Source of the DNA: JAIEPW01 sp964471915
GTDB lineage: Bacteria; Acidobacteriota; Terriglobia; Bryobacterales; Bryobacteraceae
Assembly: GCA_964471915.1 (NCBI GenBank)
Contig: CAYYID010000023.1
Span: 7,139-71,138 of the forward strand
Direction: 5' to 3'
DNA: 64,000 nucleotides
A program made the translations under genes and the position numbers. Every line of letters starts with the position of its first letter. Position 1 is the first letter of the stretch. Under the pieces are notes generated by a model, which saw only the letters and a program-made list of their open reading frames with translations, did no database searches and was not told the origin of the DNA. Positions 20,957 through 31,100 of the stretch are shown piece by piece.

Positions 20957-22038
20957 TCCGCCCCCTTGCCAGCCGCTATGACGCCGCATACTACGACGGA
21001 GCAGCTCCGGTACGGCACGCCGCTGCGGTGGAACTCGAGGCCGGCGCGCTGCGGTTCTCGGTGGCGGGCGGCGAGCCGCGTTCGCTGGCCTACGGCGACC
21101 TGCGCTTTGCCGCGCACGGCCTGTACGGCGAGCCCGTGCGCCTGGAGTTCGGCGCCGCCGAGGCGCTGCTGATCGAGGACACGGATTTTCTCGAAGCGCT
21201 CCGCCAGCACGGCGGCGCACCGCCGGCGCCGGCGCTCGACCTGCGCAGTTGGCCGGCGGTGGTGATGAGCCTGATCGGCATCGTCGCGCTCGCCGCCGGG
21301 TTGTACGTCTTCGGGACGCGCGCGGCGGCCGAGATCGCGGTGCGGGTGCTGCCCGTGCAGGCCGAGGACCGGCTGGGGAAAGCCGTGGCGACGGTGCTCG
21401 CGCCCGAGGAGTCGCGTTGCCGCGGCGCCGCCGTGCAGCAGTTGCAGCCGGTGATCGACCGGCTGGCCCGGGCCTCCGGGTCGCCGCTGCGGTTTCAGGT
21501 GACGTACGTCAACCAGGGCATGGTGAATGCGTTCGCCGCGCCGGGCGGATACGTCGTGGTGTACCGCGGGTTGCTCGACGAAGTGGAATCCGCCGAGGAG
21601 TTCGCGGGCGTGCTGGCGCACGAGATGCAGCATGTCCTGCTGCGGCACAGCGCCCGGGCGCTGGCGCGGGAGTTTTCGGGCCGCGCGCTGCTCTCGCTGA
21701 TGGCGATCGATTCCAGCGGCACGCCCGCCGCCGCCCAGGCGGGCGCGATGCTGGCGGGGCTCAGCTTCCAGCGCTCGGACGAAGATGAAGCCGACCGCGC
21801 GGCGGTGGCGCTGCTGGATCGCGCGGGCATCGGCGCCGGCGGGCTGGCTAAGTTCTTCCGCCGCCTGCAGCTCAGCCCGGGGGTGGCGGAGCCGGCGCGG
21901 TATCTTTCGACGCACCCGGCGCTGGTGGACCGCATTGCCGCGATCGAGCGGCAGGTCCGCCCGGCGGCGGGTCCGCCGCTGATGAGCCCGGCGGAATGGA
22001 AAACGGCGCGGCGCGTCTGCGTGGCGCCGCCGCGCTGA
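20953..22038 (+). CDS. Membrane-anchored M48 family metalloprotease
   Basis: This 361-residue protein has a cytosolic N-terminal domain, one membrane helix at about residues 100-120 and an M48 peptidase domain. Zinc ligands are H223-E-M-Q-H227, with the third ligand in the EADR motif near residue 279. The STHP loop (STHPALVDRI), typical of BepA/Oma1-like M48 peptidases, is present. It should degrade or quality-control envelope proteins. The start is the ATG overlapping the stop of the TPR-DUF898 gene; an upstream in-frame start would lie inside that gene. All catalytic residues look intact, unlike the M48-like protein at 10535-12055. Confidence 0.9.
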   Translation: MIRPLASRYDAAYYDGAAPVRHAAAVELEAGALRFSVAGGEPRSLAYGDLRFAAHGLYGEPVRLEFGAAEALLIEDTDFLEALRQHGGAPPAPALDLRSWPAVVMSLIGIVALAAGLYVFGTRAAAEIAVRVLPVQAEDRLGKAVATVLAPEESRCRGAAVQQLQPVIDRLARASGSPLRFQVTYVNQGMVNAFAAPGGYVVVYRGLLDEVESAEEFAGVLAHEMQHVLLRHSARALAREFSGRALLSLMAIDSSGTPAAAQAGAMLAGLSFQRSDEDEADRAAVALLDRAGIGAGGLAKFFRRLQLSPGVAEPARYLSTHPALVDRIAAIERQVRPAAGPPLMSPAEWKTARRVCVAPPR

Positions 22039-22048
22039 ACGCGCCGTA

Positions 22049-25000
22049 CTAGCGCACCGCGATCGTCACCGGCACCGACTGCTGGCCCGCCACGGTGATG
22101 CGCACTTCCGTGGTGTCCGACGCCGGCAGGCCCGCGGGGACCACTGCGTTGATCTGGTACAGGCCCGGGATGCCCGGCGTAAGACCCGCGAACGAGACGG
22201 TGGCGGGCCGGCCGCCGATCGAGAGCGTCACCGGGTTGACGGTGTTCGAGAGCGGTCCGGCGAGCGGCGCCGGCCGGCCCGCGGCCACCGGCGGGTTCAC
22301 CGCGCCGAGGCCGTTGCAGTAGATGACGATCACCTCTCCGCTGCGCACCGGGTTCGCCGGGGTCACCACCGAGTTGTTCGCCTTCACGATGACGCCCGGA
22401 CCGCGGCCCGATTGGTCTTGCGTGTAGATGGCCGGCTGGGCGGAGGCGACCGTGACCACCTCCGGAACGGAGATGGTGTCGCCCCGCCGCACGACGATCT
22501 GGTGCTCGGTGTTCAGCGGCAGGTCATAGGGGATCTGCGCGTTGATCTGGCCGTTACTGGCGAAGTTCAGCGGCAGGCTGCGGCCGCCGATGATGACCTC
22601 GGCGTCGGAGAGCCGGTTGGGGAGGGGCAACGATTGCGCCTGCCCCGAGCCCGTGGCGAGCTGGTCGCCGAAGATGGAGACGTACCCGCCGGGGGCGATG
22701 AAACGGCCTTCGTAACTGGCCGCGTTCACGACGGCTCCGGGCACCACGGACGGGATCGCCGCGCCGGCGCCGACGTTGCCGGTAATGTCGACCTGGTTGG
22801 CCAGGTTCGTCGCGCCGCGCGTGGCGAAGCCGGTAATGGAGAGGCGAACCTGCGCGGCGCCGGCGGCGCGCGGCTGCCAGGTACCGGTCCACAGGCCGTT
22901 GCCCGTGTGGTTCAGCTTCAACCCCGGGTCGCCGTTCGAGAACCCGACGGAGAACGATCCCGCAGTAATCGCGACACCGCAATCGTCGAGGGCGCGGACC
23001 TCGATCGGCTGGGCGCGGCGCGCGGCGACGTTAAAGCCCGCGCGCAGCGACGTGGGCTGCAACAGCAACTGCGAGCACGCGCCGGCGGCGCGCGCGCCGT
23101 CCTTGGATGCGCCCGAGGCGGGCGGAGCCACCACCGACAGCACGGCGATGTTGCGAATCGAGTTCGACGCGTCATTGAACAACAGCGTGATGACACCGCG
23201 CCGCACCCCGGGGGCGAGGTTCGTGAAGTTGGGCTGCACCAGAACGCGCACCGGTTGTCCCGGCGGCACCGCGGCGGTGGACGGTTCATGCTCCAGCCAT
23301 GCCGCGCCATCGAGCGTCAGCCTTCCGGAGGAGTAATTCGCGTTCTGCGCTGTGCTGTTGGAGATGACGACCGTCTGTGCTCCGGGCGCGGAGCTCTGCA
23401 ACGCGCTGAAGACCAGCCCCGTCGGCCGGATCTCGGGGCCTGGATCGGAGCCCGCGGGCAGCACCGTCAGCGCCACTGAGATACTCTGCGGCCCGTTGTC
23501 GGCGCCCTCGGCGTTCACCTGGATCTGGCCGAAGTAATCGCCCGGCGACAGGCCCGCGGCGTTCACCGCGATCGCCACGTGCGAGAAATCGGTGAACGGC
23601 GTCGCCACCAGGCCCGCAGCTGTGGACAAAGCCAGCCAGTTGCCGCCCTTGAAGGTGGCGGCGCCGGCGGTCCAGTTCATGGCGCCCTGGCCGATGTTGA
23701 GGATCGCCAGGTCCTGGGGCAGGGGATTGGCGGCGCCGGCGACGGCGGTGAAAGTCATGCCCGTCTGCGAGAGCAGGATGGTGCGCGTCTGACGCGTGAT
23801 GGTCATCGCCACCGGGCTGACGATGCGTTCGCCGGTGGTGGCGCTGGCGATCGCCACTTCGCCGGGGTAAGTTCCGGCCGCGAGCGAGCCCGGGGTGGCC
23901 GTGATGGTGACGGCTTGGGATTCGCCCGGTCCCAGTGAGGCTTGCGCGGGCGTGGCCGTCAGCCAGTTGCCGGTGGCGGCCGACGCGGAGGCCGTGAAGT
24001 TCAGCGGCGCACCGCCGGTGTTGCGCAGCGTGAGCTGGGCGGAGGATGGTCCGGCGCCGGTCGAAAAGGCGAACGAAATCCGCTGGCTCTCGAGCGTCAG
24101 CTTGGGCGGATCGCCGGCCTGCACCGTGAGGCTGACCGGCACGGTGACGGATCCGGGTGCGGTGCCGGGCACCGTGATCCGCACGGTTCCCTGATAAGCG
24201 CCGGGGGCAAGCCCAGTGATATTAGCGGTGAGGCGCACCTGTCCCGGCACCGCGCCCGATTGGGGACTGGCGGCGAGCCAGTTCCCGCCCGAGGTGGTGG
24301 CGACGGTGACCGTGAAGGCGAGGTTCGGGATCGATCCGGCCAGCGAGAGGGTCAGTTCCGGCGCCGCCGCGCCGACTTTGATTTGCCCGAACGACAGCGT
24401 AGCAGGACTGACGGTGAACGTCGCCGCGGCGGCGAGCACAACCCGTACCCGGTTGTTCCCCTTGTCAGCGATGTACAGGTTGTTCGCCGCGTCGATGGCG
24501 AGCCCGCTCAGGAAGTTGAAGCGCGCCTGCAAGGGCGGGCCTCCATCGCCGGCGAATCCGGTGCTGAGCGTGCCCCCCACGCCGGGCGTGATGGTGGGGC
24601 CCGCCACCGTGCTGATCAGCCCGTCCCGGCCCACCCGGCGCACCCGGTAGGCGTCCGCGATATACAGATTCCCGGCGCGGTCGAACAGCAGTCCGTCGAT
24701 ACTAGTCACGTTGGCCTGCACCGCTGGAATTCCGTCCAGGCCGTTGTTGCCACCGCCGGCGATGGTGGAGATGCTCCCGTTGCGGATGCGCCGCACGCGC
24801 CTGAAGCCGTCGCCGAACACGACGGAACCGTCCGAATCGAGCACGAGGCGTTTCGGAGAAGAAAGCTGCGCCTGCATGGCCGGGCCTCCGTCTCCGGAGA
24901 ATCCGGAGACGCCGGTACCCGCGATGGTCGTAATGAACCCCAGTGGGTCGATGCGGCGGATGCGGTGGTTGTTGGTGTCCGCGAGGAAGATGTTGCCCTG

Positions 25001-26467
25001 CGCGTCTACCGCCACGCCGCCCTCGGAACAGGCCGTCGCCTGCCGGGCGGGCCCGCCATCGCCGCTATAGCCGCAATTGGCAAACAGAATGTCGGTGATC
25101 ACGCGGTTGGGGGTGATCCGCTGCAGCCGGCTGCTTTGGCCGAGCACGTACAGGTTGCCCGCCGTGTCGAAGGTAAGGTCCTTGGGTTCGATCCAGGGGC
25201 CGCAATAAGGGCAGCTCGGGGCCTGCGGAAACAAGGAAGTGGTGCCGTCCGGCGCGACCACCCGGACCACGTTGTTGCCGCGGTCGGCAATCCAGAGATC
25301 GCCGCGCGGCCCAATCGCCAAGCCTTCTGGGCCCGTGAGCCACAGGCTTTCCGGCCGGGTGTTCGGCGGAGCCACGCGGTACTGTCCATTGCCCGCGACG
25401 GTGGAGATGATGCCGGCCGAGGTTACCCGGCGGATCCGCGCGTTTCCCAGGTCGCAGAAGTAGAGGTTGCCCGCAGCATCCTGGGCCATGCCGCGCACAA
25501 AGATCAGCCCGGCCTGGGTCGCCGGTCCGCCGTCGCCCGAGAACTCGAACCGGCCGCTGCCGGCTACCGTGCGGATGGTGCCGTCGGGGGCAACGCGGCG
25601 CGCGTAACTCTGATAACCGAGGACATAGAAATTGTTTTGCGCATCCACCCCGACGCGCGTAACCTGACCCAAGTTGAACGCCGTGGCGGGAATTCCGTCC
25701 GTCGTGCCCGTACCTCCGCCCGCGACCGTGGTGATGATCCCTGCCGGCGTGACGCGCCGGATGCGGCGGTTGAGATTGTCGGCGATCAGGATATTGCCCG
25801 CGGCATCCACCGCCACGCCGGTGGGCGCGGCGAGTTGCGCCTGCAGCGCCGGTCCGCCGTCGCCCGAGAAGCCCTCCGTGCCGTTGCCGGCGATCAACGT
25901 CAGCGTGCCGTCCGGCGCCACCCGGGCGACGCGGTGCGCGAAGTAGTCCGTGAAGTAGAGGTTGCCGGCGCGATCCACGGCCAGCCCGCCGTCCAGCGCC
26001 GCCATGCGGGCGCGCGTCGCGGGACCTCCCGCCGCCTGAGTAAGGGTCAGTGTTCCGCCGCCCGCTACCGTGACCATCTGCCCGTCCGGCGAAACCCGCA
26101 GGATACGTCCGCTTTCGAGAATGTAGATCAGCCCTCCGGGGCCCACCGCGACGTCACTGGGGTACCAGAGCGTTCGCTCGCGCGCAACGCCGTCCGCCTG
26201 CATTCCGCAGACGCCCGTGCCGGCCAGGATCCGCGTGATGCCCGCCGTGTCGATCCGGAAGACGAGGCAGTTGTCCTCGTCGGCGACCAGCATGTTGCCT
26301 TGCGCGTCGATGGCCACGCCGCCGAGCGATCCGAACGGGGCCTGCACGGCGGGACGCCCGTCCGCGGGGAAGACCCACGTGGTGCCCACGCGCGTGGTGA
26401 TCACCCCCTGGGCGTCGAGGACGAAAGGAACCAGGGTCAGGCCGAGCCACCGCAACGCATCGCGCAT
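22049..26467 (-). CDS. Giant secreted NHL-repeat protein with BACON-like repeats and Solibacter-type C-terminal domain
   Basis: This protein is about 1472 residues with a signal peptide (MRDALRWLGLTLVPFVLDAQ). Residues up to about 670 form many NHL propeller repeats with recurring blocks such as GDGGPALQAQL, GVAVDAAGNILIADN and RIRRVTPAGIITTVAG. Several beta-sandwich repeats of the BACON type follow (e.g. GNWLAASPQSGAVPGQV). The last about 230 residues, from VPGAVVNAASYEGRFIAPG, fit the C-terminal domain catalogued as TIGR03437, which is abundant in Solibacter. The protein probably works at the cell surface in binding or matrix formation. The ATG at 26467 is preferred over an upstream TTG at 26485. 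Confidence 0.88.
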   Translation of the reverse strand: MRDALRWLGLTLVPFVLDAQGVITTRVGTTWVFPADGRPAVQAPFGSLGGVAIDAQGNMLVADEDNCLVFRIDTAGITRILAGTGVCGMQADGVARERTLWYPSDVAVGPGGLIYILESGRILRVSPDGQMVTVAGGGTLTLTQAAGGPATRARMAALDGGLAVDRAGNLYFTDYFAHRVARVAPDGTLTLIAGNGTEGFSGDGGPALQAQLAAPTGVAVDAAGNILIADNLNRRIRRVTPAGIITTVAGGGTGTTDGIPATAFNLGQVTRVGVDAQNNFYVLGYQSYARRVAPDGTIRTVAGSGRFEFSGDGGPATQAGLIFVRGMAQDAAGNLYFCDLGNARIRRVTSAGIISTVAGNGQYRVAPPNTRPESLWLTGPEGLAIGPRGDLWIADRGNNVVRVVAPDGTTSLFPQAPSCPYCGPWIEPKDLTFDTAGNLYVLGQSSRLQRITPNRVITDILFANCGYSGDGGPARQATACSEGGVAVDAQGNIFLADTNNHRIRRIDPLGFITTIAGTGVSGFSGDGGPAMQAQLSSPKRLVLDSDGSVVFGDGFRRVRRIRNGSISTIAGGGNNGLDGIPAVQANVTSIDGLLFDRAGNLYIADAYRVRRVGRDGLISTVAGPTITPGVGGTLSTGFAGDGGPPLQARFNFLSGLAIDAANNLYIADKGNNRVRVVLAAAATFTVSPATLSFGQIKVGAAAPELTLSLAGSIPNLAFTVTVATTSGGNWLAASPQSGAVPGQVRLTANITGLAPGAYQGTVRITVPGTAPGSVTVPVSLTVQAGDPPKLTLESQRISFAFSTGAGPSSAQLTLRNTGGAPLNFTASASAATGNWLTATPAQASLGPGESQAVTITATPGSLAAGTYPGEVAIASATTGERIVSPVAMTITRQTRTILLSQTGMTFTAVAGAANPLPQDLAILNIGQGAMNWTAGAATFKGGNWLALSTAAGLVATPFTDFSHVAIAVNAAGLSPGDYFGQIQVNAEGADNGPQSISVALTVLPAGSDPGPEIRPTGLVFSALQSSAPGAQTVVISNSTAQNANYSSGRLTLDGAAWLEHEPSTAAVPPGQPVRVLVQPNFTNLAPGVRRGVITLLFNDASNSIRNIAVLSVVAPPASGASKDGARAAGACSQLLLQPTSLRAGFNVAARRAQPIEVRALDDCGVAITAGSFSVGFSNGDPGLKLNHTGNGLWTGTWQPRAAGAAQVRLSITGFATRGATNLANQVDITGNVGAGAAIPSVVPGAVVNAASYEGRFIAPGGYVSIFGDQLATGSGQAQSLPLPNRLSDAEVIIGGRSLPLNFASNGQINAQIPYDLPLNTEHQIVVRRGDTISVPEVVTVASAQPAIYTQDQSGRGPGVIVKANNSVVTPANPVRSGEVIVIYCNGLGAVNPPVAAGRPAPLAGPLSNTVNPVTLSIGGRPATVSFAGLTPGIPGLYQINAVVPAGLPASDTTEVRITVAGQQSVPVTIAVR

Positions 26468-26549
26468 GGCGAGATATCTTATCAACGCCTGCGCTGGTTT
26501 TCAGCCGCTTCCGACCCAACGGGCACCGGCCGAGCGGGAGTTGGACGCG

Positions 26550-27359
26550 CTACTGCGCCAGGAACTCTTCCATCGCCGCGATGAACGCCCCCGGGTTCTG
26601 CTGCATCACCATGTGTCCGCACTGCGCGATCGGCGCGAACTTTTGCGGCTGCAGCTTGGCGCGCAGCGCTTCGCCCGCCGCCAGCGGCAGCACCGGATTC
26701 TTCTCGCCCCAGATCAGCAGCATCGGCGGCATGTTCTTCGGCAGCTTCAGGCGATCCGTCAGCGCATAGGTGTCGGCCCGGGCGATCACGCGCTCCAGCG
26801 TCACGGCGGAGCGGTCCGCCGCGGCGTTCTTTTCGATCTCCGCCACCGCCGCCTGCAGGTTGTGCGGGTCCGCCGCGTACTTCTTGTACTTCTCGGCCAG
26901 CACCCCGGCCAGCAGAGTCTGCTCCGTGAACACGCTCGACAGGATCAGTTTGCCGACCTGCTCCGGGTGCCGCGCGGAGAAGTTCACCGCCATCGCGCCG
27001 CCCATGCAGTGGCCGACCAGAATCACCTTCGGCGCGCCGATGTGCTTCACGAAGGCCTCCAACTGCCCGATGTGCAGCTCCAGCGGGTAGTCGATATCCG
27101 GCTTGTCGGACTTGCCGAACCCGAGGTGGTCGAGCGCGTAGACGCGATACTTCGCCGCGAAGTGCTTCACCTGCGCATCCCAGATCTTGTGGCTGGTGCC
27201 GCCGTTGTGGAGGAAGATCATGGGCTCGCCCTGACCGGCCTCGACGTAGTAGACCTTGTGCCCGCGGTACGTGAAGTACTTGCCGGCGGGCTCGTCGCTG
27301 GTCGCGGCGGTCACCGCGATCGCCGTCAGCATCGTCAGCAGCGCGAAATGGCGCGTCAT
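26550..27359 (-). CDS. Exported alpha/beta hydrolase with cysteine nucleophile
   Basis: This 269-residue protein has a signal peptide (residues 1-20). The fold follows the alpha/beta hydrolase order: oxyanion loop HNGG (51-54), nucleophile elbow GHCMGG with Cys118 in place of Ser, an acid-strand motif WGEKNPVLP and His249 in QCGHMV. Two of three triad positions are unusual: Cys for Ser, and Asn221 where an Asp is expected. Either another acid serves or activity is altered. Dienelactone hydrolases also use Cys, but their sequence context differs. The ATG at 27359 is chosen for the signal peptide. Confidence 0.82.
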   Translation of the reverse strand: MTRHFALLTMLTAIAVTAATSDEPAGKYFTYRGHKVYYVEAGQGEPMIFLHNGGTSHKIWDAQVKHFAAKYRVYALDHLGFGKSDKPDIDYPLELHIGQLEAFVKHIGAPKVILVGHCMGGAMAVNFSARHPEQVGKLILSSVFTEQTLLAGVLAEKYKKYAADPHNLQAAVAEIEKNAAADRSAVTLERVIARADTYALTDRLKLPKNMPPMLLIWGEKNPVLPLAAGEALRAKLQPQKFAPIAQCGHMVMQQNPGAFIAAMEEFLAQ

Positions 27360-27429
27360 GGCGAACCTCCCCAGAATTGATGGCGCGGTCCCCTGGGACC
27401 CCGGCAACTACCGCGATGCTACCACGGCC

Positions 27430-28053
27430 TTAACCGGGCAGCTTCGCTTCGATCTCCGCCGTCACCTCAGCCTCGCTGCGTGCTCCGTCGATCGGGATCA
27501 CCCGGTCCTTCGGGTAATAGCCGATCAGCTCCCCTTCGAGCGACCGGTACTCGGTCAGCCGGCTCTGAATCAGCTCGGGCGTGTCGTCGGCGCGCCGCCG
27601 CGCTTGCATCCGTTGGACCACCACGGCGTCGGGCACCTGCAGCAGCAGCACGCGGGGCTGGGGCAGGGAATACTCGGCGAGGAACTTCTCGAGCGCTGCG
27701 GCGTGCTTGCGGTTGCCGGGATAGCCATCCAGGATGAAGCCGCCTCGCCCGGCCTCGCGCCGCAGCCGGCTGTGAAACAACTCGATCAGCGTGTCGTCGG
27801 TGACCAGCAACCCGCTTTCCAGCGCGGCCAGGATCCGCTTGCGGTCGGACTTGCGCCAGCCGGTGCTCCGCTTCAACAGTTGGCTGGCCGACACGGCGGA
27901 TACACCGAGCCGCCGCGCCAGCTTCTCCGCCTGCGTGGACTTGCCGGCGCCGGGCGGGCCGAGGATGATGATGACGCGCCCGCTCCGCTGCTGGGTCCAG
28001 GCCAGCGGAGCCAGCAGTCCGAGTAGTGAAAAATGTCTCCGCAGCATGGGCAT
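27430..28053 (-). CDS. Adenylate-kinase-like protein with an N-terminal export signal
   Basis: This 207-residue protein carries a P-loop GPPGAGKST (32-40), ALESGLLVTDDTLIELF (the adenylate kinase AMP-lid region), GGFILDGYPGN (usual GFPRT), RMQARRR and DDTPELIQSRLTEY, all in the adenylate kinase order with a short lid. Two features are odd. Residues 1-21 (MPMLRRHFSLLGLLAPLAWT) look like a signal peptide or membrane anchor, which cytosolic kinases lack. The arginine of the GFPRT motif, which binds phosphate, is replaced by Gly. It may be an exported nucleotide-binding protein with weak or no kinase activity. The housekeeping adk is probably elsewhere. Confidence 0.75.
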   Translation of the reverse strand: MPMLRRHFSLLGLLAPLAWTQQRSGRVIIILGPPGAGKSTQAEKLARRLGVSAVSASQLLKRSTGWRKSDRKRILAALESGLLVTDDTLIELFHSRLRREAGRGGFILDGYPGNRKHAAALEKFLAEYSLPQPRVLLLQVPDAVVVQRMQARRRADDTPELIQSRLTEYRSLEGELIGYYPKDRVIPIDGARSEAEVTAEIEAKLPG

Positions 28054-28106
28054 CTCCCTAGCAGCTTAGCCGAAACGCCCCTGATTCAGGGCACTACCCG
28101 GCGCCG

Positions 28107-31100
28107 TTACGGATTCAGTTGCACGGTCGTCGCGTACGAGCGCCCGTCCGTCAGCGAGAGACTGACCGTGTAGCAACCGGGAGCGTATCCCGTCGTGTCC
28201 CAGTTGAAGACGTACTGCCCGCTGACGCGCAGGATCGTCCCGCCGGTCGCGTTCGGGTACAACACCTGGGTCGCCCCCGTTACCGGACTGCCGGGCAGCG
28301 CCGGGCAGGCGGCGTTGCGCTGCGCCGTCAGCGCCGTAATCGGATCCAGCGTCGTCAGCAGCGCGCCGGACGAGTCGCGCAGGTCCCACTTCAACGTCAG
28401 GTTCCGCCCCGCGTTGAAGGAACCCGAGAACGTCCCCGCCGCGCCGAGCGGCGAGTAGAAGCCGGTGAACTCAAACGGGCTGCGGACCGTGTAGGCGACG
28501 CTCGCCGTCGCGGTGTTGCCCGCGAGATCGGTGGCCGTGACGGTGAAGGTCTTCGCTCCCGGCGTTGCGGTATTGAGCGGTGAGGTCACCGTGCAGGTGG
28601 CGATGCCGGCCAGCACGTCCGAACACTGGAACTGCGGCGTCACGTTCTGGCCGGCATTGTAGACCGCGTTGGCCGCCGGCGTGGTGATCGCGATGGCCGG
28701 CGTCTGCTTGTCGATGCGCACCGGCTGGAACGAAGTGCTCACCGAGTTGTTGTATGCGTCCGTGCAGGTGGCGGCGGCCGCCAGATTGTTGCCGCTGGTG
28801 CCGGCGGCGACGTCGACCACCACCGGGTTCCCCGGCGTGAGCGTCACCGTGCCGCCCGCCGGCGTATCCGTGCAGGCGAAGGTTACGAACACGGGCTGGT
28901 TGGTCCAGGCTCCCGCGGTGTACACCGGCCCGCTCGCGCTGCCGGCGTTGGCCCGGACGATCGAGATGGCCGGCGGCAGCTTCACCACGGTGTAGCTGAC
29001 GTTCGCCGACGCAGTGTTGCCGGCCCGGTCCGTCGCCGTGACGGTGAACGTACGGGTGCCCGGCGTCGCGGTATCGATCGCCGAGGTCACCGTGCAGGTG
29101 TTCACGCCGGAGAAAGCGTCCGAGCAGTTGAAGACCGGCGTGATGCTTTGGCCCACCGTGAGTTGCGCGCCGGACGCGGGCGTCGTGATCACGGCCGCGG
29201 GCAGTTCGCGATCGATCCACACCGGACCGTAGCTGGCGTTCACGGTGTTATTGGCGCCGTCCTTGCAGCTTACCTGCACTGCCAGCGCATTCGAGCCCGT
29301 GCCCGCCGCGACGTCGAGGGTCGCCGGCATGGCCGGCGTCAGCGTCACCGGACCGGCCGGGTTATCCACGCAACCGTAGGTCACCAGCACCGCCTGGTTG
29401 GTCCAGGTGCCGGGCGTGTAGTTCGGTCCCGCCGCGCCGCCGAGCTTCGCGCTCTGGAAGGTCAGCGTGGGCGCCGTCGTATCGGTGATGTTCACCGTGA
29501 AGTTGAACTGGTCCTTCTCCTGCGAGTTCGCGCCGTCGGTGGCCACCACCGTGAAGGTGAAGGTGCCCGTCGCGTTCAGGGTGCCGGTCAGCAGGCCGGA
29601 GTTCCCGTTCAGGTTCAGGCCAGCGGGCAGGTTCGGCGAATTCCAGATGATCGCGCCCGCGTTGCCCGTGGCACGGAACTGGAAGTTCACCGGCACGCCG
29701 CGCTCGATGTTGAGAGTACTCGTGTCGTTCACGATCAGCAGGGTGACGATCCGGGTCGGATGCGCCACCGCGAGCGGGCGGACGCTGTTACGGTAGTTCT
29801 CCACCGCCGCCGGAGTCCCCACCAGCCGCAGCACGAACCGGCCTTCTTCGCCCGGCGCGAGCGAGATCGTCGCGTTGTTCGGATCCCCGCTGGTCATGTC
29901 CGGATTGCCGAGGTTCGGATCCGTGATGCCGAAGATCGGCGGATTCGAGTTCAGGGTCACCAGGCTCACCGGCAGTTCGGCGATGCACTTGGCGCTCTTC
30001 CGGTTGCTGACCACCGGCGTCTTGTTGGTCTTGTAGAGGATCAGCTCTTTCTTGTTCACGCCCGCCGGCAGCGCCGAGGCGCCCGTCGGCAGGTTCCGCG
30101 TGGCCAGCCGCACGTTGTACGACGTCGTGGTGGACCCCGTGTTCTTGAGCGTCCACGCCGTGTCCGAAAGCTGGTTGCTCACCAGGTCGAGGTTCCGCAG
30201 GTCCTGGTTTACAATGCTGGAGCTGACCATGTCCAGGCTCACCAGGTCGAGGCTGACCAGGTCCAGACTTACCAGATCCAGGCTGACCAGGTCGAGGTTC
30301 TTCACCGCCGAACTCACCAGATCCAGGCTCACCAGGTCGAGGCTTACCAGGTCGAGGTTGATCGGCTGGTTGCTCACCAGATCGAGGCTCACGAGATCGA
30401 GGCTCACGAGATCGAGATTCGTCGCGTCGGCATTGACGATGCTCCGCACCGAAGTGCCCGCCGGCTGGATCAGTGCGCCGTAGGACTCGCCGCCCGAGAG
30501 GTCGACGTTCACCGGGTTATTGACGTCGCTCGTCAGATACAGGAAGGTTTGGATGGCTCCCGAGGTCACCCGCAGCCGCACCGTGGCCGGATTGATGCCG
30601 CTGTCGAGAAACACGACCCGCGCCACCGCCGAGCCCGGGGCCACGGTCTGGTTGGCCAGCGAGGAAATCCGCGTGCCGTCCTGCCGCAGGAAGTAGGCGC
30701 GCAGCGTCCCGTCCGGCGCCGTGATCGAGCCTCCGCCGGTAACTTCCAATGCAAGATCCGCCAGCCGGGAAACCAGGCTGCTGTTGGCGATCGAGATCAC
30801 GTACGTGCGGCGGCCCGCCGAATCGGGCTTGGCCGACGAAAGCAGGAACGCCGCCAGCCCGTCGCTCACCACCGAGGTGTAGACGTTCTGGTTGCGCATG
30901 CCGGCCGTGCTGCTGTCGCAGTTGCCGTCCTTGCCGGGCGGCGTGTAATCCTTCCAGGTCTTGCCGGGCGGCGGCGGCACCACGTCCTGGTTCGAGGTGT
31001 AGATGACGTGCGCCCAGCCGGGCTGGTCGCGGCGGACGTTCGGCTCCCACGCGCCCGTGGCGCTCCGCGTATACGGCACGCTGCTGAGATCCATGTAGTC

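Noticed and set aside
30178..30420. Regular short repeats that might be a CRISPR array
   Set aside because: Units are 15 bases, in frame with a coding sequence and without unique spacers; no cas genes are nearby.
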